A stretch of 64,000 nt of DNA from Cerasibacillus sp036516575. GTDB lineage: Bacteria > Bacillota > Bacilli > Bacillales > Amphibacillaceae. A program made the position numbers and the translations under genes. Where the stretch lies: the NCBI RefSeq assembly GCF_036516575.1, contig NZ_DATBTY010000080.1, forward strand, positions 1 through 64,000, written 5' to 3'. The notes below the pieces were generated by a model, which ran no database searches, was not told the DNA's origin, and saw only the letters and a list, made by a program, of their open reading frames with translations. Positions 33,512 to 42,526 of the stretch are shown one piece after another (positions within the stretch are counted from its first letter, which is position 1; each line of letters opens with the position of its first letter).

Positions 33512-33616
33512 TTACGATGATTGGCCATTGTTATTTTTATATGTTGTTGGTACACGTCCTCTGCCCAGTAAGTCTTTTAAACGTTTTTTTAGCTTTTCTC
33601 TTAGACGTTTCAACAT
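33512..33616 (-). CDS. Small cationic protein, 34 residues
   Basis: Open frame on the minus strand with an AAAGGAG ribosome binding site about ten bases before ATG. The product begins MLKRLREKLKKRLKDLLGRG and ends VPTTYKNNNGQSS. The first half is a strongly basic amphipathic helix; the tail is polar. It stands alone between rpoY and def, where B. subtilis has ykrA. I do not recognise it. A membrane-binding or RNA-binding peptide, or an antimicrobial or toxin-like peptide, are all possible; no antitoxin is visible. Confidence 0.55.
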   Translation of the reverse strand: MLKRLREKLKKRLKDLLGRGRVPTTYKNNNGQSS

Positions 33617-33868
33617 AATCGGGCATCTCCTTTCCATTGTTTAAGAAAAGCACTTGACGTTCAACCGATCCTTTCCTACTTAATTTTATTATAGTATCCT
33701 TTTTGAAATAAGAAAAGGGTTATACTCGAACTAATTTAAAACGCTTTACTCTATAGTATGCAAAAAGATTATGTAGATTGACTTTTGCTTGTTAAAATTA
33801 TATCCAAAAAGCTTCGTTTTATTATATGCTTTGCCTACATAATAAACTTATACATGATTGAAAACTAA

Positions 33869-33902
33869 AAAATCGCCTCACCGGTTGAGTGAAGCGATTT
33901 TT
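33869..33902 (-). terminator. Terminator of def
   Basis: AAATCGC/GCGATTT and CAC/GTG pairing with A/T runs either side. Confidence 0.8.
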
Positions 33903-33908
33903 ATAAAA

Positions 33909-34460
33909 CTACTCAATTGCCCTTGCGTTAGAAGGAGCATGGAAAGGATTATCCTCATTAATATGGTCATAGAACATAACTCCATTTAAATGATCAATTT
34001 CATGTTGCATCACAATCGCTGCATAATCTTTTAATCGGAGTTTAATTTCATTTCCTTCGATATCAGTCGCTTTTACGGTAATGCGTGCATACCTCGGGAC
34101 ATAACCTTCAATCGGGCGATCTACTGATAAGCAGCCTTCACCAGCCGCTAAATAAGCTTGTTCAACTGAATGACTAATAATCTTTGGATTAAATAAACCA
34201 TAGCTGTACTTTTTACCATTAAAATCTTCAAAATGAACAGCTATCATTCGTTTTGTGATACCAAGTTGCGGGGCCGCTAAGCCAACACCTGGTCTTAATT
34301 TATATTTCTCGCATAGTTCATCATCTTGGCTATTCTTTAAGAACTCAAGCATTTTCTTTAATGTTTTAACTTCTTCTTCTGAAGGTGGCATGACTACTTC
34401 TTTAGATTTTTTTCTTAAAGCAGGATGACCTTCTCGTACAATATCTTTCATCGTAATCAT
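33909..34460 (-). CDS. def: Peptide deformylase
   Basis: Metalloenzyme that removes the formyl group from nascent N-termini. The three motifs are complete: G58-VGLAAPQLG, E108-GCLS and H153-EIDH157. 183 residues, with the type 2 insertions typical of Gram-positive enzymes such as B. subtilis DefB (YkrB). Same neighbourhood as in B. subtilis: rnjA-rpoY on one side, ykyA-pdh on the other. Confidence 0.95.
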   Translation of the reverse strand: MITMKDIVREGHPALRKKSKEVVMPPSEEEVKTLKKMLEFLKNSQDDELCEKYKLRPGVGLAAPQLGITKRMIAVHFEDFNGKKYSYGLFNPKIISHSVEQAYLAAGEGCLSVDRPIEGYVPRYARITVKATDIEGNEIKLRLKDYAAIVMQHEIDHLNGVMFYDHINEDNPFHAPSNARAIE

Positions 34461-34643
34461 AAATCGTCACTCCACTATATGTTTAGCAATCTTTTTCTAC
34501 AAAAATAAATACTAGTTAATAGTTTAACATAAATGATATGATTAAACACGGTTCATGTCATAATAACTAATATTACATCATATGTTTCTTATGATATACT
34601 TGGAACAAATAATGTTGAAACTATTTGTGAAAGGGGAGAGCAA

Positions 34644-35300
34644 ATGACTAGAAATATGTATTATCTTATTCTCCTAGTTGGTTTAATTTTCATGCTTTCT
34701 GCATGTGGTGAATCAGTACAAGAGAAAATATATGGCCATTTGGAAGAAACCGTTTCTTTAGAGCAAGAGTTTTCAAAGAACCAAAAAGAATTAATAAAAC
34801 TAGAAAAAAAAGAGCAAGATATATACGACAAGATTATCGATCTATCTTCGGAACAATTAGATGAAATAAAAAAGCTTTCTAATGAGGCCAATGAACTAAT
34901 TGAAAAGCGTTTAGAGCTAATCAAATTAGAAAACGAGAGTCTTCAAACAGCAAAAGAGGAATTTATAAAAGTAAAGGCACTTAAAGATGACGTAACTGAT
35001 GAAGAAATAGAGCATTCTCTCAATCAGCTATACGATAAAATGATTGAACGTTACGATGCATATGACGACATTTTTCAAACATATAAAGATACTTTGGACT
35101 TGGAAAAAGAACTATATAACATGTTAGCTGACGAAGATTCAACACAAGAACAGTTATCTAAACATATCGAGTTGTTAAATGAACATTATGAAACGATTAT
35201 TGAGATAAATAATACATTCAATAAAAAAACTGAGGAATATAATGACTTGAAACGTAAATTTTATGAGAAAGCAGATTTGGATGTGGCATACGACGAATAG
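34644..35300 (+). CDS. ykyA: YkyA family lipoprotein, predicted coiled coil
   Basis: Signal peptide with lipobox LSAC (Cys21), then almost entirely helical, with a long heptad-like region of Glu, Lys and Leu (about residues 25-210). This fits the 'putative cell-wall binding lipoprotein' family of B. subtilis YkyA, which also precedes the pdh operon. 218 residues. AAGGGGAG precedes the ATG. Location: outer leaflet of the membrane. The actual role is not known. Confidence 0.86.
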   Translation: MTRNMYYLILLVGLIFMLSACGESVQEKIYGHLEETVSLEQEFSKNQKELIKLEKKEQDIYDKIIDLSSEQLDEIKKLSNEANELIEKRLELIKLENESLQTAKEEFIKVKALKDDVTDEEIEHSLNQLYDKMIERYDAYDDIFQTYKDTLDLEKELYNMLADEDSTQEQLSKHIELLNEHYETIIEINNTFNKKTEEYNDLKRKFYEKADLDVAYDE

Positions 35301-35311
35301 GATTAAGCGAA

Positions 35312-35540
35312 GTGGCTAGGACAAAACAACCAGTGAATGTAAAAAGAAAATGAATCAATTTCACGATGAATAGCATTCTCGGACTGCGAACGATAGATCG
35401 AGCTAACAACTTTGTTACGTGTACTACAGGTGGCCGTTTTCCACGGGTATGGCTTAATCCTCTTCGAAAAACCACTTCCTGTAGGTTCTCCGGGTTCTTA
35501 AAGGCTATTTTGCGTTTCGCTCGAATGACAGTAAGAGTCA
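35312..35540. repeat. Intergenic repeat element, copy B, with hairpin
   Basis: Non-coding stretch of higher GC content. The left end (GGCTAGGACAAAACAACC, then CAGTGAATGTAAAAAGAA) matches the minus-strand right end of the element at 26.7 kb. Further in, ACAGG...GTTTT pairs with AAAAC...CCTGT (35423-35492) to form a hairpin. No matching right terminus was found, so the copy may be composite or decayed. Confidence 0.5.
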
Positions 35541-35650
35541 AATAGAAAGTAGGAAAATAAATTAGGTTTTGCGTTCATAGTGGTAAACTTGAGAATGTTC
35601 ATCACCATAAACAAACTCCAACAACATATAACGAAAATCGACCAACAAAA

Positions 35651-35692
35651 AAGGTTCCAATTATCAAAGTCCGATGATTGGAACCTTATTAT
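35651..35692 (+). terminator. Strong hairpin between ykyA and pdhA
   Basis: AAGGTTCCAATTAT pairs with ATGATTGGAACCTT (one G-T) around a 9-base loop. A terminator is likely for ykyA or the element, although the following tract (ATTATT) is short. Confidence 0.65.
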
Positions 35693-36010
35693 TGTATTCT
35701 TGGCTCGTTTTTTGGCATTGTTAGTTTAAGAATAATTGATAGTACAGTTTACATAGAGACTATAACAGGATGAGTGTATACGTATAATACAAGTATAATA
35801 TGTACTAAAGTCGTTGGTTATATTATGAAGCAGGTTACAAAGTAGTTGACCAGAATCCGATTCATAAGGTAGAATTAGAATTAGAAAGTTGTACTATTAA
35901 ATGTAAGTTTGTATATGTAACAGTTCATTTATTACCCAAACTGTAGAAGTACAGATTGAATTTTAGGGTAAACTAAATAAAAACCCTTAGGAAAGGAAGA
36001 GGTGAAGGTA
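35693..36010 (+). promoter_or_regulatory. pdhA upstream region
   Basis: No gene seen. TATAAT occurs twice (35783-35788 and 35794-35799) without a well-spaced -35; TTGATA at 35736 and TATAAC at 35761 are 19 bases apart. A promoter for the pdh operon must be here, but I cannot say which of these is used. No riboswitch-like structure was recognised. Confidence 0.35.
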
Positions 36011-37093
36011 GTGAAACATGTACTAAACAAAGTAGAAAAAAAGTTTGAAATGTTTCAAATTCTGAATGAAGAAGGAAAAGTAGTTGAAAAGGATGATATG
36101 CCTGATCTATCGGATGAGGAGTTAAGAGAATTGATGCGTCGAATGGTTTACACACGTATACTAGATCAACGCTCAATCGCCTTAAACCGCCAAGGACGTT
36201 TAGGGTTTTATGCTCCGACAGCTGGACAAGAAGCATCGCAAATTGCCAGTCACTTTGCAATGGAAAAAGGAGACTTTCTATTACCAGCATATCGGGATGT
36301 ACCACAATTAATTTGGCATGGTCTTCCTTTATACCAAGCATTTCTATTTTCTAGAGGTCATTATCATGGTAATCAAATGCCTGAAGGGGTCCGTGCATTA
36401 AGCCCGCAAATTATTATCGGTGCCCAATATATTCAAGCGGCAGGAGTCGGGCTTGGAATGAGACTACGTGGAAAAGACGCTGTTGCTGTCACATACACGG
36501 GTGATGGTGGAACTTCCCAAGGTGATTTCTATGAAGGGATTAACTTTGCAGGGGTATATGATGCAAATTGTATTTTTATCGTTCAAAATAACGGCTTTGC
36601 TATATCAGTTCCGAGAGAAATGCAAACCAAAGCTAAAACACTTGCACAAAAAGCAGTCGCTGCCGGTATTGAAGGAATCCAAGTAGATGGAATGGACCCA
36701 TTGGCTGTATATGCCGTTACAAAGCATGCTCGTGAACGGGCTATAAAAGGTGAAGGACCAACGCTAATTGAGACAATTACTTACCGTTACGGTCCACACA
36801 CAATGGCTGGTGACGACCCAACGCGATATCGTACATCCGATTTAGATACCGAATGGGAAAAGAAGGACCCGCTTGTTCGTTTTAGAATCTTTTTAGAAGA
36901 AAAGGGACTTTGGTCTCAAGAGGAAGAAGATCAAGTCATTGAACAAGCAAAAGAAGATATTCGTGAAGCTATTAAAAAGGCAGACCAATATCCAAAGCAG
37001 AAAGTTACTGATTTTATTGGGAATATGTTTGAAGAACTTCCACTAAATTTACAAGAGCAAATGGAAGAATATAAGGCAAAGGAGTCGAAATAA
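36011..37093 (+). CDS. pdhA: Pyruvate dehydrogenase E1 alpha subunit
   Basis: With PdhB forms the thiamine-diphosphate E1 enzyme that decarboxylates pyruvate. TPP motif GDGGTSQGDFYEGINFA is intact, as are NRQGRLGFYAPTAGQEA and RYGPHTMAGDDPTRYR. About 360 residues, like B. subtilis PdhA. Start: AAGAGGTGA lies five bases before this GTG; another GTG three codons upstream would overlap it. First gene of pdhABCD. Confidence 0.96.
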   Translation: MKHVLNKVEKKFEMFQILNEEGKVVEKDDMPDLSDEELRELMRRMVYTRILDQRSIALNRQGRLGFYAPTAGQEASQIASHFAMEKGDFLLPAYRDVPQLIWHGLPLYQAFLFSRGHYHGNQMPEGVRALSPQIIIGAQYIQAAGVGLGMRLRGKDAVAVTYTGDGGTSQGDFYEGINFAGVYDANCIFIVQNNGFAISVPREMQTKAKTLAQKAVAAGIEGIQVDGMDPLAVYAVTKHARERAIKGEGPTLIETITYRYGPHTMAGDDPTRYRTSDLDTEWEKKDPLVRFRIFLEEKGLWSQEEEDQVIEQAKEDIREAIKKADQYPKQKVTDFIGNMFEELPLNLQEQMEEYKAKESK

Positions 37094-37096
37094 ACG

Positions 37097-38074
37097 ATGG
37101 CACAAATGACTATGATACAAGCAATCACTGATGCATTACGAATCGAATTAAAAAATGATGAAAATGTATTAGTGTTTGGGGAAGATGTCGGTAAAAACGG
37201 TGGTGTATTCCGGGCAACAGACGGATTACAAGCTGAGTTTGGCGAAAAACGTGTATTTGATACACCTTTAGCGGAGTCTGCAATTAATGGGTTGGCAATT
37301 GGTTTAGCCTTAGAAGGATTCCGCCCTGTGCCAGAAATTCAGTTCTTCGGTTTCGTTTATGAGACTATGGATTCAATTAACGGGCAAATGGCTCGTATGA
37401 GATTCCGTTCTGGTAATACGGAACATGCGCCGATTACGATTCGCTCACCATTTGGTGGAGGGGTTAATACACCAGAGTTACATGCTGATTCATTAGAAGG
37501 ATTAATTGCTCAACAGCCTGGCGTAAAAGTCGTCATTCCTTCAACTCCATATGATGCAAAAGGATTATTGATTTCGTCTATTCGTGATAACGATCCAGTC
37601 GTTTTCTTAGAGCATATGAAGTTATATCGCTCATTCCGTGAAGAAGTTCCAGAAGGTGAGTATACAATCGAATTAGGTAAGGCGGATGTTAAGCGAAAAG
37701 GAAAAGATGTAACTATTATTGCATATGGTGCAATGGTTCACTCTGCATTAAAAGCGGCGGAACAACTAGAAAAAGAAAAAATTAATGCTGAAGTCATTGA
37801 TTTGCGCACTGTTTCACCAATTGATTATGAAACAATTGTTGAATCAGTTAAAAAGACAAATCGTGTCATTGTTGTTCAAGAAGCTCAGCGCCAAGCGGGT
37901 ATTGCGGCTAATGTCGTAGCAGAAATTCAAGAAAGAGCAATCTTACATCTTGAAGCACCTGTCATGCGTGTAGCAGCACCAGACACGGTTTATCCTTTTG
38001 CAGAAGCAGAGCACTTATGGTTGCCGGACGATAAAGATATTATTGAAAAAGTTAAATATGTACTAAACTATTAA
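37097..38074 (+). CDS. pdhB: Pyruvate dehydrogenase E1 beta subunit
   Basis: Transketolase-like beta chain completing the E1 active site. Family signatures: FGEDVGKNGGVFRATDGLQ, FDTPLAESAINGLAIGLA, RMRFRSGN and LRTVSPID. 325 residues, full length. It starts three bases after pdhA with its ribosome binding site inside pdhA, so translation is probably coupled. Confidence 0.96.
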   Translation: MAQMTMIQAITDALRIELKNDENVLVFGEDVGKNGGVFRATDGLQAEFGEKRVFDTPLAESAINGLAIGLALEGFRPVPEIQFFGFVYETMDSINGQMARMRFRSGNTEHAPITIRSPFGGGVNTPELHADSLEGLIAQQPGVKVVIPSTPYDAKGLLISSIRDNDPVVFLEHMKLYRSFREEVPEGEYTIELGKADVKRKGKDVTIIAYGAMVHSALKAAEQLEKEKINAEVIDLRTVSPIDYETIVESVKKTNRVIVVQEAQRQAGIAANVVAEIQERAILHLEAPVMRVAAPDTVYPFAEAEHLWLPDDKDIIEKVKYVLNY

Positions 38075-38099
38075 AAATCGGAGTAGGAGGTCGAGTCTA

Positions 38100-39374
38100 T
38101 TGGCATTTGAATTTAAGCTTCCAGATATTGGCGAAGGTATTCATGAAGGTGAAATTGTAAAATGGTTTGTTAAAGAAGGCGAAGAAATTAAAGAAGACGA
38201 TGTCTTATGTGAAGTGCAAAATGATAAGGCGGTCGTTGAGATTCCTTCTCCTGTTGAAGGAACGGTTTTAAAAATTCACGTTGATGAAGGCAGTGTCGCA
38301 ATCGTTGGTGACACACTTATTTCCATTGATGCAGAAGGATATGAAGATATAGCGGAACCTACAGAGGATGTAGTAGAACCTGAACCAGAAGCACCTACTA
38401 TTGAGAAAGAAACGAAGGTGACTAATAACAAAGAAGTCGAAGATGAAACAGAAGAAACGAAACTGGTCATAGCGATGCCATCAGTCCGTAAATATGCCCG
38501 AGATCGAGATGTAGATATTCGCCAAGTTACTGGAACAGGGAAAAACGGACGTATATTAAAAGAAGATATTGATCGTTTTATGAGTGGTGAACAACCGACA
38601 GAAGTTGAATCAACTGAACAAACAGAGACAACTAAAGTGACGGAAGAGTCACCGATTGTAGCAGCGGGACAATATGAAGAAACACGTGAAAAAATGAGCG
38701 GTATTCGTCGTGCGATTGCACAAGCAATGGTAGAATCGAAAACAAAGGCACCACATGTTACTTTAATGGATGATATCGATGTGACAGAATTAGTTGCTCA
38801 TCGTCGTAAGTTTAAAGAAGTTGCTAGTGAACAAGGGATTAAACTAACATACTTACCGTATGTCGTGAAAGCACTCGTTTCCGCACTTAAGAAGTTCCCA
38901 GTCTTAAATGCAGCTATTGATGATGAAACGGAAGAAATTGTTTATAAACATTACTATAATGTCGGTATAGCAGCTGATACTGATCGTGGTTTACTCGTTC
39001 CTGTTGTAAAAGATGCTGACCGTAAATCAATCTTTGATATATCAAAAGAGATAAATGAATTGGCAGAAAAGGCACGAAGTGGTAAAATGACATCTGAGGA
39101 GATGAAGGGAGCCTCAAGTACAATTACGAATATCGGATCTGCAGGTGGCCAATGGTTTACACCTGTCTTAAATTATCCTGAAGCAGCCATTTTAGGTATT
39201 GGGCGTATTCAAGAAAAGCCGATTGTACGTAATGGAGAGATAGTCATTGCTCCAGTACTTGCATTATCATTGAGCTTTGATCATCGTATTGTGGATGGTG
39301 CGACAGCTCAATTGGCTCTAAATCAAATCAAACGTTTATTAAACGATCCACAACTAATAATGATGGAGGCGTAG
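38100..39374 (+). CDS. pdhC: Dihydrolipoamide acetyltransferase E2
   Basis: Core of the pyruvate dehydrogenase complex. One lipoyl domain (1-78, lipoylated Lys43 in NDKAVVEIPS), an acidic Pro/Glu/Thr linker, an E3-binding domain near 124-160 (VRKYARDRDVDIRQVTGTGKN), a second linker, and the catalytic domain ending with His395-RIVDG (His and Asp399). 424 residues. TTG start preceded by GGAGG. Could be confused with a branched-chain E2, but the operon settles it. Confidence 0.95.
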   Translation: MAFEFKLPDIGEGIHEGEIVKWFVKEGEEIKEDDVLCEVQNDKAVVEIPSPVEGTVLKIHVDEGSVAIVGDTLISIDAEGYEDIAEPTEDVVEPEPEAPTIEKETKVTNNKEVEDETEETKLVIAMPSVRKYARDRDVDIRQVTGTGKNGRILKEDIDRFMSGEQPTEVESTEQTETTKVTEESPIVAAGQYEETREKMSGIRRAIAQAMVESKTKAPHVTLMDDIDVTELVAHRRKFKEVASEQGIKLTYLPYVVKALVSALKKFPVLNAAIDDETEEIVYKHYYNVGIAADTDRGLLVPVVKDADRKSIFDISKEINELAEKARSGKMTSEEMKGASSTITNIGSAGGQWFTPVLNYPEAAILGIGRIQEKPIVRNGEIVIAPVLALSLSFDHRIVDGATAQLALNQIKRLLNDPQLIMMEA

Positions 39375-39378
39375 ATTT

Positions 39379-40785
39379 ATGGTAGTAGGGGATTTTCCAA
39401 TTGAAGTAGACACATTGGTCGTTGGGGCGGGTCCTGGTGGTTATGTAGCGGCTATCCGTGCAGCGCAAATGGGACAAAAAGTGACGATTGTAGAGAAGGG
39501 TGCCCTAGGTGGAGCATGCTTAAATGTAGGATGCATTCCATCTAAAGCATTGATTCAAGCTGGTCATACGGCCCAACAAGCTCAAGGAAATAGTGAGTTA
39601 GGGATAACAACTGAAAAAGTTTCTGTAGATTTCTCTAAAGTACAAGAATGGAAGGGTAATATTGTTAACCGATTGACTTCCGGTGTACAAGGTCTTTTAA
39701 AAGGAAATAAAGTGGATATTGTTAAAGGTGAAGTCTACTTTGTCGATGACAAAACGGTTAAAGTCATGGATGATAAGAACTCACAAACATACAAATTTAA
39801 CAACTGTATTATTGCAACTGGTTCTAGACCAATTGAAATTCCAGGCTTTAAATTTTCTGAACGTGTTCTTGATTCTACAGGAGCATTAGCACTGAAGGAA
39901 TTACCTAAGAAAATGGTCGTTATTGGTGGAGGATATATTGGTACTGAATTAGGATCTGCCTATGCTAACTTTGGTACAGAAGTTATCATCTTAGAAGGTA
40001 CAAAGAATATCCTTGGTGGTTTCGAGAAACAAATGAGCCAACTTGTGAAGAAAAACCTGATGAAAAAAGGTGCTTCAATTATTACTGAAGCAATGGCAAA
40101 AGGCGTTGAAGAAACAAAAGATGGCGTTAAAGTAACATATGAAGTAAAAGGTAACGAAGAAACTGTCGAAGCTGATTACGTTCTTGTCACAGTTGGTCGT
40201 CGTCCTAACACAGATGAACTTGGTCTTGAACAAGTTGGTATTGAATTAGATGAACGTGGACTCATTAAAATCGATAAACAATGTCGTACAAATGTAAGTA
40301 ATATTTTTGCGATTGGAGACATTGTTGCAGGCCCACCACTTGCACATAAAGCTTCTTATGAAGGTAAAGTTGCTGCTGAAGCGATTAGTGGTGAAAAATC
40401 TGCTATTGATTATTTAGCAATGCCAGCAGTTGTATTCTCAGAACCTGAGTTAGCTAGCGTAGGTTACACTGAAAAAGAAGCAAAAGAAGCTGGAATTGAT
40501 GCAAAAGCATCTAAGTTCCCGTTTGCAGCTAATGGTCGAGCGTTATCGATGAATAGTACAGATGGCTTCTTAAAACTTGTTACAAGAAAAGAAGACGGTC
40601 TCGTTATTGGTGCACAAATCGCAGGTCCTAACGCAAGTGATATGATTGCTGAACTCGGATTAGCTGTTGAAGCAGGAATGACAGCAGAAGATATTGCACT
40701 TACGATCCATGCGCATCCAACATTAGGTGAAATGGCAATGGAAGCTGCAGATATCGCAATCGGCAAACCAACACATATGTTATAA
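39379..40785 (+). CDS. pdhD: Dihydrolipoamide dehydrogenase E3
   Basis: FAD enzyme that re-oxidises the lipoyl group with NAD+. FAD motif GAGPGGY, redox disulfide Cys47-LNVG-Cys52, NAD motif GGGYIGTELGSAY, second FAD motif AIGDIVAGPPLAHKA and catalytic HAHPTLGE near the C-terminus. 468 residues. Four bases after pdhC; last gene of the operon, followed by a hairpin. It is likely shared with 2-oxoglutarate dehydrogenase. Confidence 0.96.
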   Translation: MVVGDFPIEVDTLVVGAGPGGYVAAIRAAQMGQKVTIVEKGALGGACLNVGCIPSKALIQAGHTAQQAQGNSELGITTEKVSVDFSKVQEWKGNIVNRLTSGVQGLLKGNKVDIVKGEVYFVDDKTVKVMDDKNSQTYKFNNCIIATGSRPIEIPGFKFSERVLDSTGALALKELPKKMVVIGGGYIGTELGSAYANFGTEVIILEGTKNILGGFEKQMSQLVKKNLMKKGASIITEAMAKGVEETKDGVKVTYEVKGNEETVEADYVLVTVGRRPNTDELGLEQVGIELDERGLIKIDKQCRTNVSNIFAIGDIVAGPPLAHKASYEGKVAAEAISGEKSAIDYLAMPAVVFSEPELASVGYTEKEAKEAGIDAKASKFPFAANGRALSMNSTDGFLKLVTRKEDGLVIGAQIAGPNASDMIAELGLAVEAGMTAEDIALTIHAHPTLGEMAMEAADIAIGKPTHML

Positions 40786-40795
40786 TCAATCATAA

Positions 40796-40827
40796 ACAGA
40801 GGGTCATAACGGCTCTCTGTTTTTTTA
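40796..40827 (+). terminator. Terminator of the pdh operon
   Basis: ACAGAG/CTCTGT with a T7 run. Confidence 0.75.
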
Positions 40828-40935
40828 TATCCATTTATATTATCGTGATATTTCTGAATTTTATTGCCTGTTATGAATATATTTGATACGATATCACCAT
40901 ATGTACAAAACTTAGTAGAATGATAAGGTGATTTA

Positions 40936-41664
40936 ATGAGGCAGCTCATGCAGTACGTATACATATTTAACAAACAAAACTTATACAACAAAATAGGTTT
41001 TTTTTGGTTTTTAACACTCCCCATCTTGTTTTTCTTAATTCGTTTCAATGCATTCACAAATAATAAAATGGGTATAGAGGTACAAAATTTTATTCATATT
41101 TATTGGGGTTTCATGCTGTTAACAACCGTGCTAAGCGGTGTCTTGTTAGCTATCATTCAATATCGGGATTCAGGATTTCTAAAAAGCTTTACATTTCTAA
41201 GCGGTAATAAGCATGTCATTATATTTGGTAAAGTGCTATCTCAACTATTATATATTGTTGTACTTACGACAGTGTTTAATTTAATCGTATCCGTTGTATA
41301 TAAAATTGATTTCTCTCAGCTATTTCTAAAAGGCTTATTGACTATGCTAATTGCATTCATACCAATATGCTTTTCAATGTTATGGATGGTAATCATCCCT
41401 GTAAACGCAAATAATATAGCACCTATAGGTACGATATTACTAATTTTATTTTTGTATTTGGCAAATTTCGGACTAGAAACATATTCATATTTTTTATATT
41501 TTATGTACAGCTTAAATCCCGTTGTGTACTTATCGAATATTTTAAACATGTTAAGTGATTTCAGTTTTGAAATCGTAATCATTAATGTTTTAACAACTTT
41601 AATCTATTTAATCATAGGTTTTTTCTCCTTAAAAAATATGTCAATCATTCCTAGAAAAAACTAA
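40936..41664 (+). CDS. ABC-2 type membrane permease
   Basis: 242 residues with six predicted helices, an ABC-2 type permease by topology and by the ATPase gene 15 bases downstream. Features: KIGFFWFLTLPILFFLIR near the start, a second helix with LLTTVLSGVLLAI, and four further hydrophobic segments. Such pairs export peptides, lipids or drugs; many protect against bacteriocins. No precursor peptide or modification gene is adjacent. The pair interrupts gene order that otherwise follows B. subtilis, and its codons look more AT-rich than pdh, hinting at acquisition. Confidence 0.75.
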   Translation: MRQLMQYVYIFNKQNLYNKIGFFWFLTLPILFFLIRFNAFTNNKMGIEVQNFIHIYWGFMLLTTVLSGVLLAIIQYRDSGFLKSFTFLSGNKHVIIFGKVLSQLLYIVVLTTVFNLIVSVVYKIDFSQLFLKGLLTMLIAFIPICFSMLWMVIIPVNANNIAPIGTILLILFLYLANFGLETYSYFLYFMYSLNPVVYLSNILNMLSDFSFEIVIINVLTTLIYLIIGFFSLKNMSIIPRKN

Positions 41665-41679
41665 AAGGAGCGTAGCTGT

Positions 41680-42429
41680 ATGATCAAATTAGATAATTTA
41701 TATTTTAAATACAATGAGACAAGGGGGGATGTTCTCGAAAATATATCCACTACATTTAAACCTGGAGTAGTAAACGTTTTACTGGGGGTGAATGGATCAG
41801 GAAAGACAACGTTATTTGATATTATATCGGGAATATTATTAAAAAAAGTAGATAAAGGCGTTGTTCAGGGGGTAAATACTAAAGATACCATGTATATGAC
41901 TCAAGGAATGCTTTTTCCTCTTGGTCTAAAAGGAAAGGATTTAATAAGATTATTTCTAAAAGGTGATTATCGATATCAACCAAAAACGAATGACAATAAT
42001 TACGATTTATTTGATGGAAAGTTTAAGAAAAAAATAGAATACTTGTCTAATACATATTATGGTGATATGTCTGTTGGTGAAAGAAGATGGCTAACGTTTA
42101 CATTAGCGATGAAATTGGAGAGAAAAATTTATTTATTTGATGAGCCAACGTCAGGTGTTGACCCGCATTCTAAAGCTGATATATTGGACGGCATTATTGA
42201 TCTAAGTAAAAATAAAGATAAAGTAGTTATCATGTCGACACATGTTTTGCATGATTTAAGTGAAATGAATTGTAAGATTCATCTACTTCATAAAGGAAAG
42301 ATAAATTTTGTTGGTACATATGATGAGTTCCTGAAGAAATTTAATCATTCAAATCCGGATAAAGCTTTCCGTAATTTTATAGATAATTATCCAGATGAGA
42401 GGAAGCATTGTGATGACTGTTTTTCGTAG
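41680..42429 (+). CDS. ABC transporter ATP-binding protein with altered signature
   Basis: 249 residues. Walker A GVNGSGKTT (36-44), Walker B with the catalytic Glu in YLFDEPTSGVD (151-161), H-loop STHVLHD. The signature LSGGQ is replaced by MSVGERR (130-136): only the Ser-x-Gly core remains. The Q-loop is in MTQGMLFPLG. The C-terminus ends DERKHCDDCFS with two cysteines. GGAGCG precedes the ATG. It pairs with the upstream permease; direction and cargo are unknown. Confidence 0.82.
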   Translation: MIKLDNLYFKYNETRGDVLENISTTFKPGVVNVLLGVNGSGKTTLFDIISGILLKKVDKGVVQGVNTKDTMYMTQGMLFPLGLKGKDLIRLFLKGDYRYQPKTNDNNYDLFDGKFKKKIEYLSNTYYGDMSVGERRWLTFTLAMKLERKIYLFDEPTSGVDPHSKADILDGIIDLSKNKDKVVIMSTHVLHDLSEMNCKIHLLHKGKINFVGTYDEFLKKFNHSNPDKAFRNFIDNYPDERKHCDDCFS

Positions 42430-42526
42430 ATGAAGATTTAATATCTGTCCATATTAATCAATACTAACCTTATACATAAGCTTTTCGAAACAATTGATTT
42501 TAATGGAAAAATAAAAGGATGATTTT

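Noticed and set aside
35218..35541. 107-codon minus-strand frame before pdhA
   Set aside because: It spans the repeat element and the end of ykyA, with unusual composition and no ribosome binding site.
40464..41057. 197-codon minus-strand frame across the end of pdhD
   Set aside because: Half of it is antisense to pdhD and the rest crosses the operon terminator and the ABC permease start; not a gene fusion.
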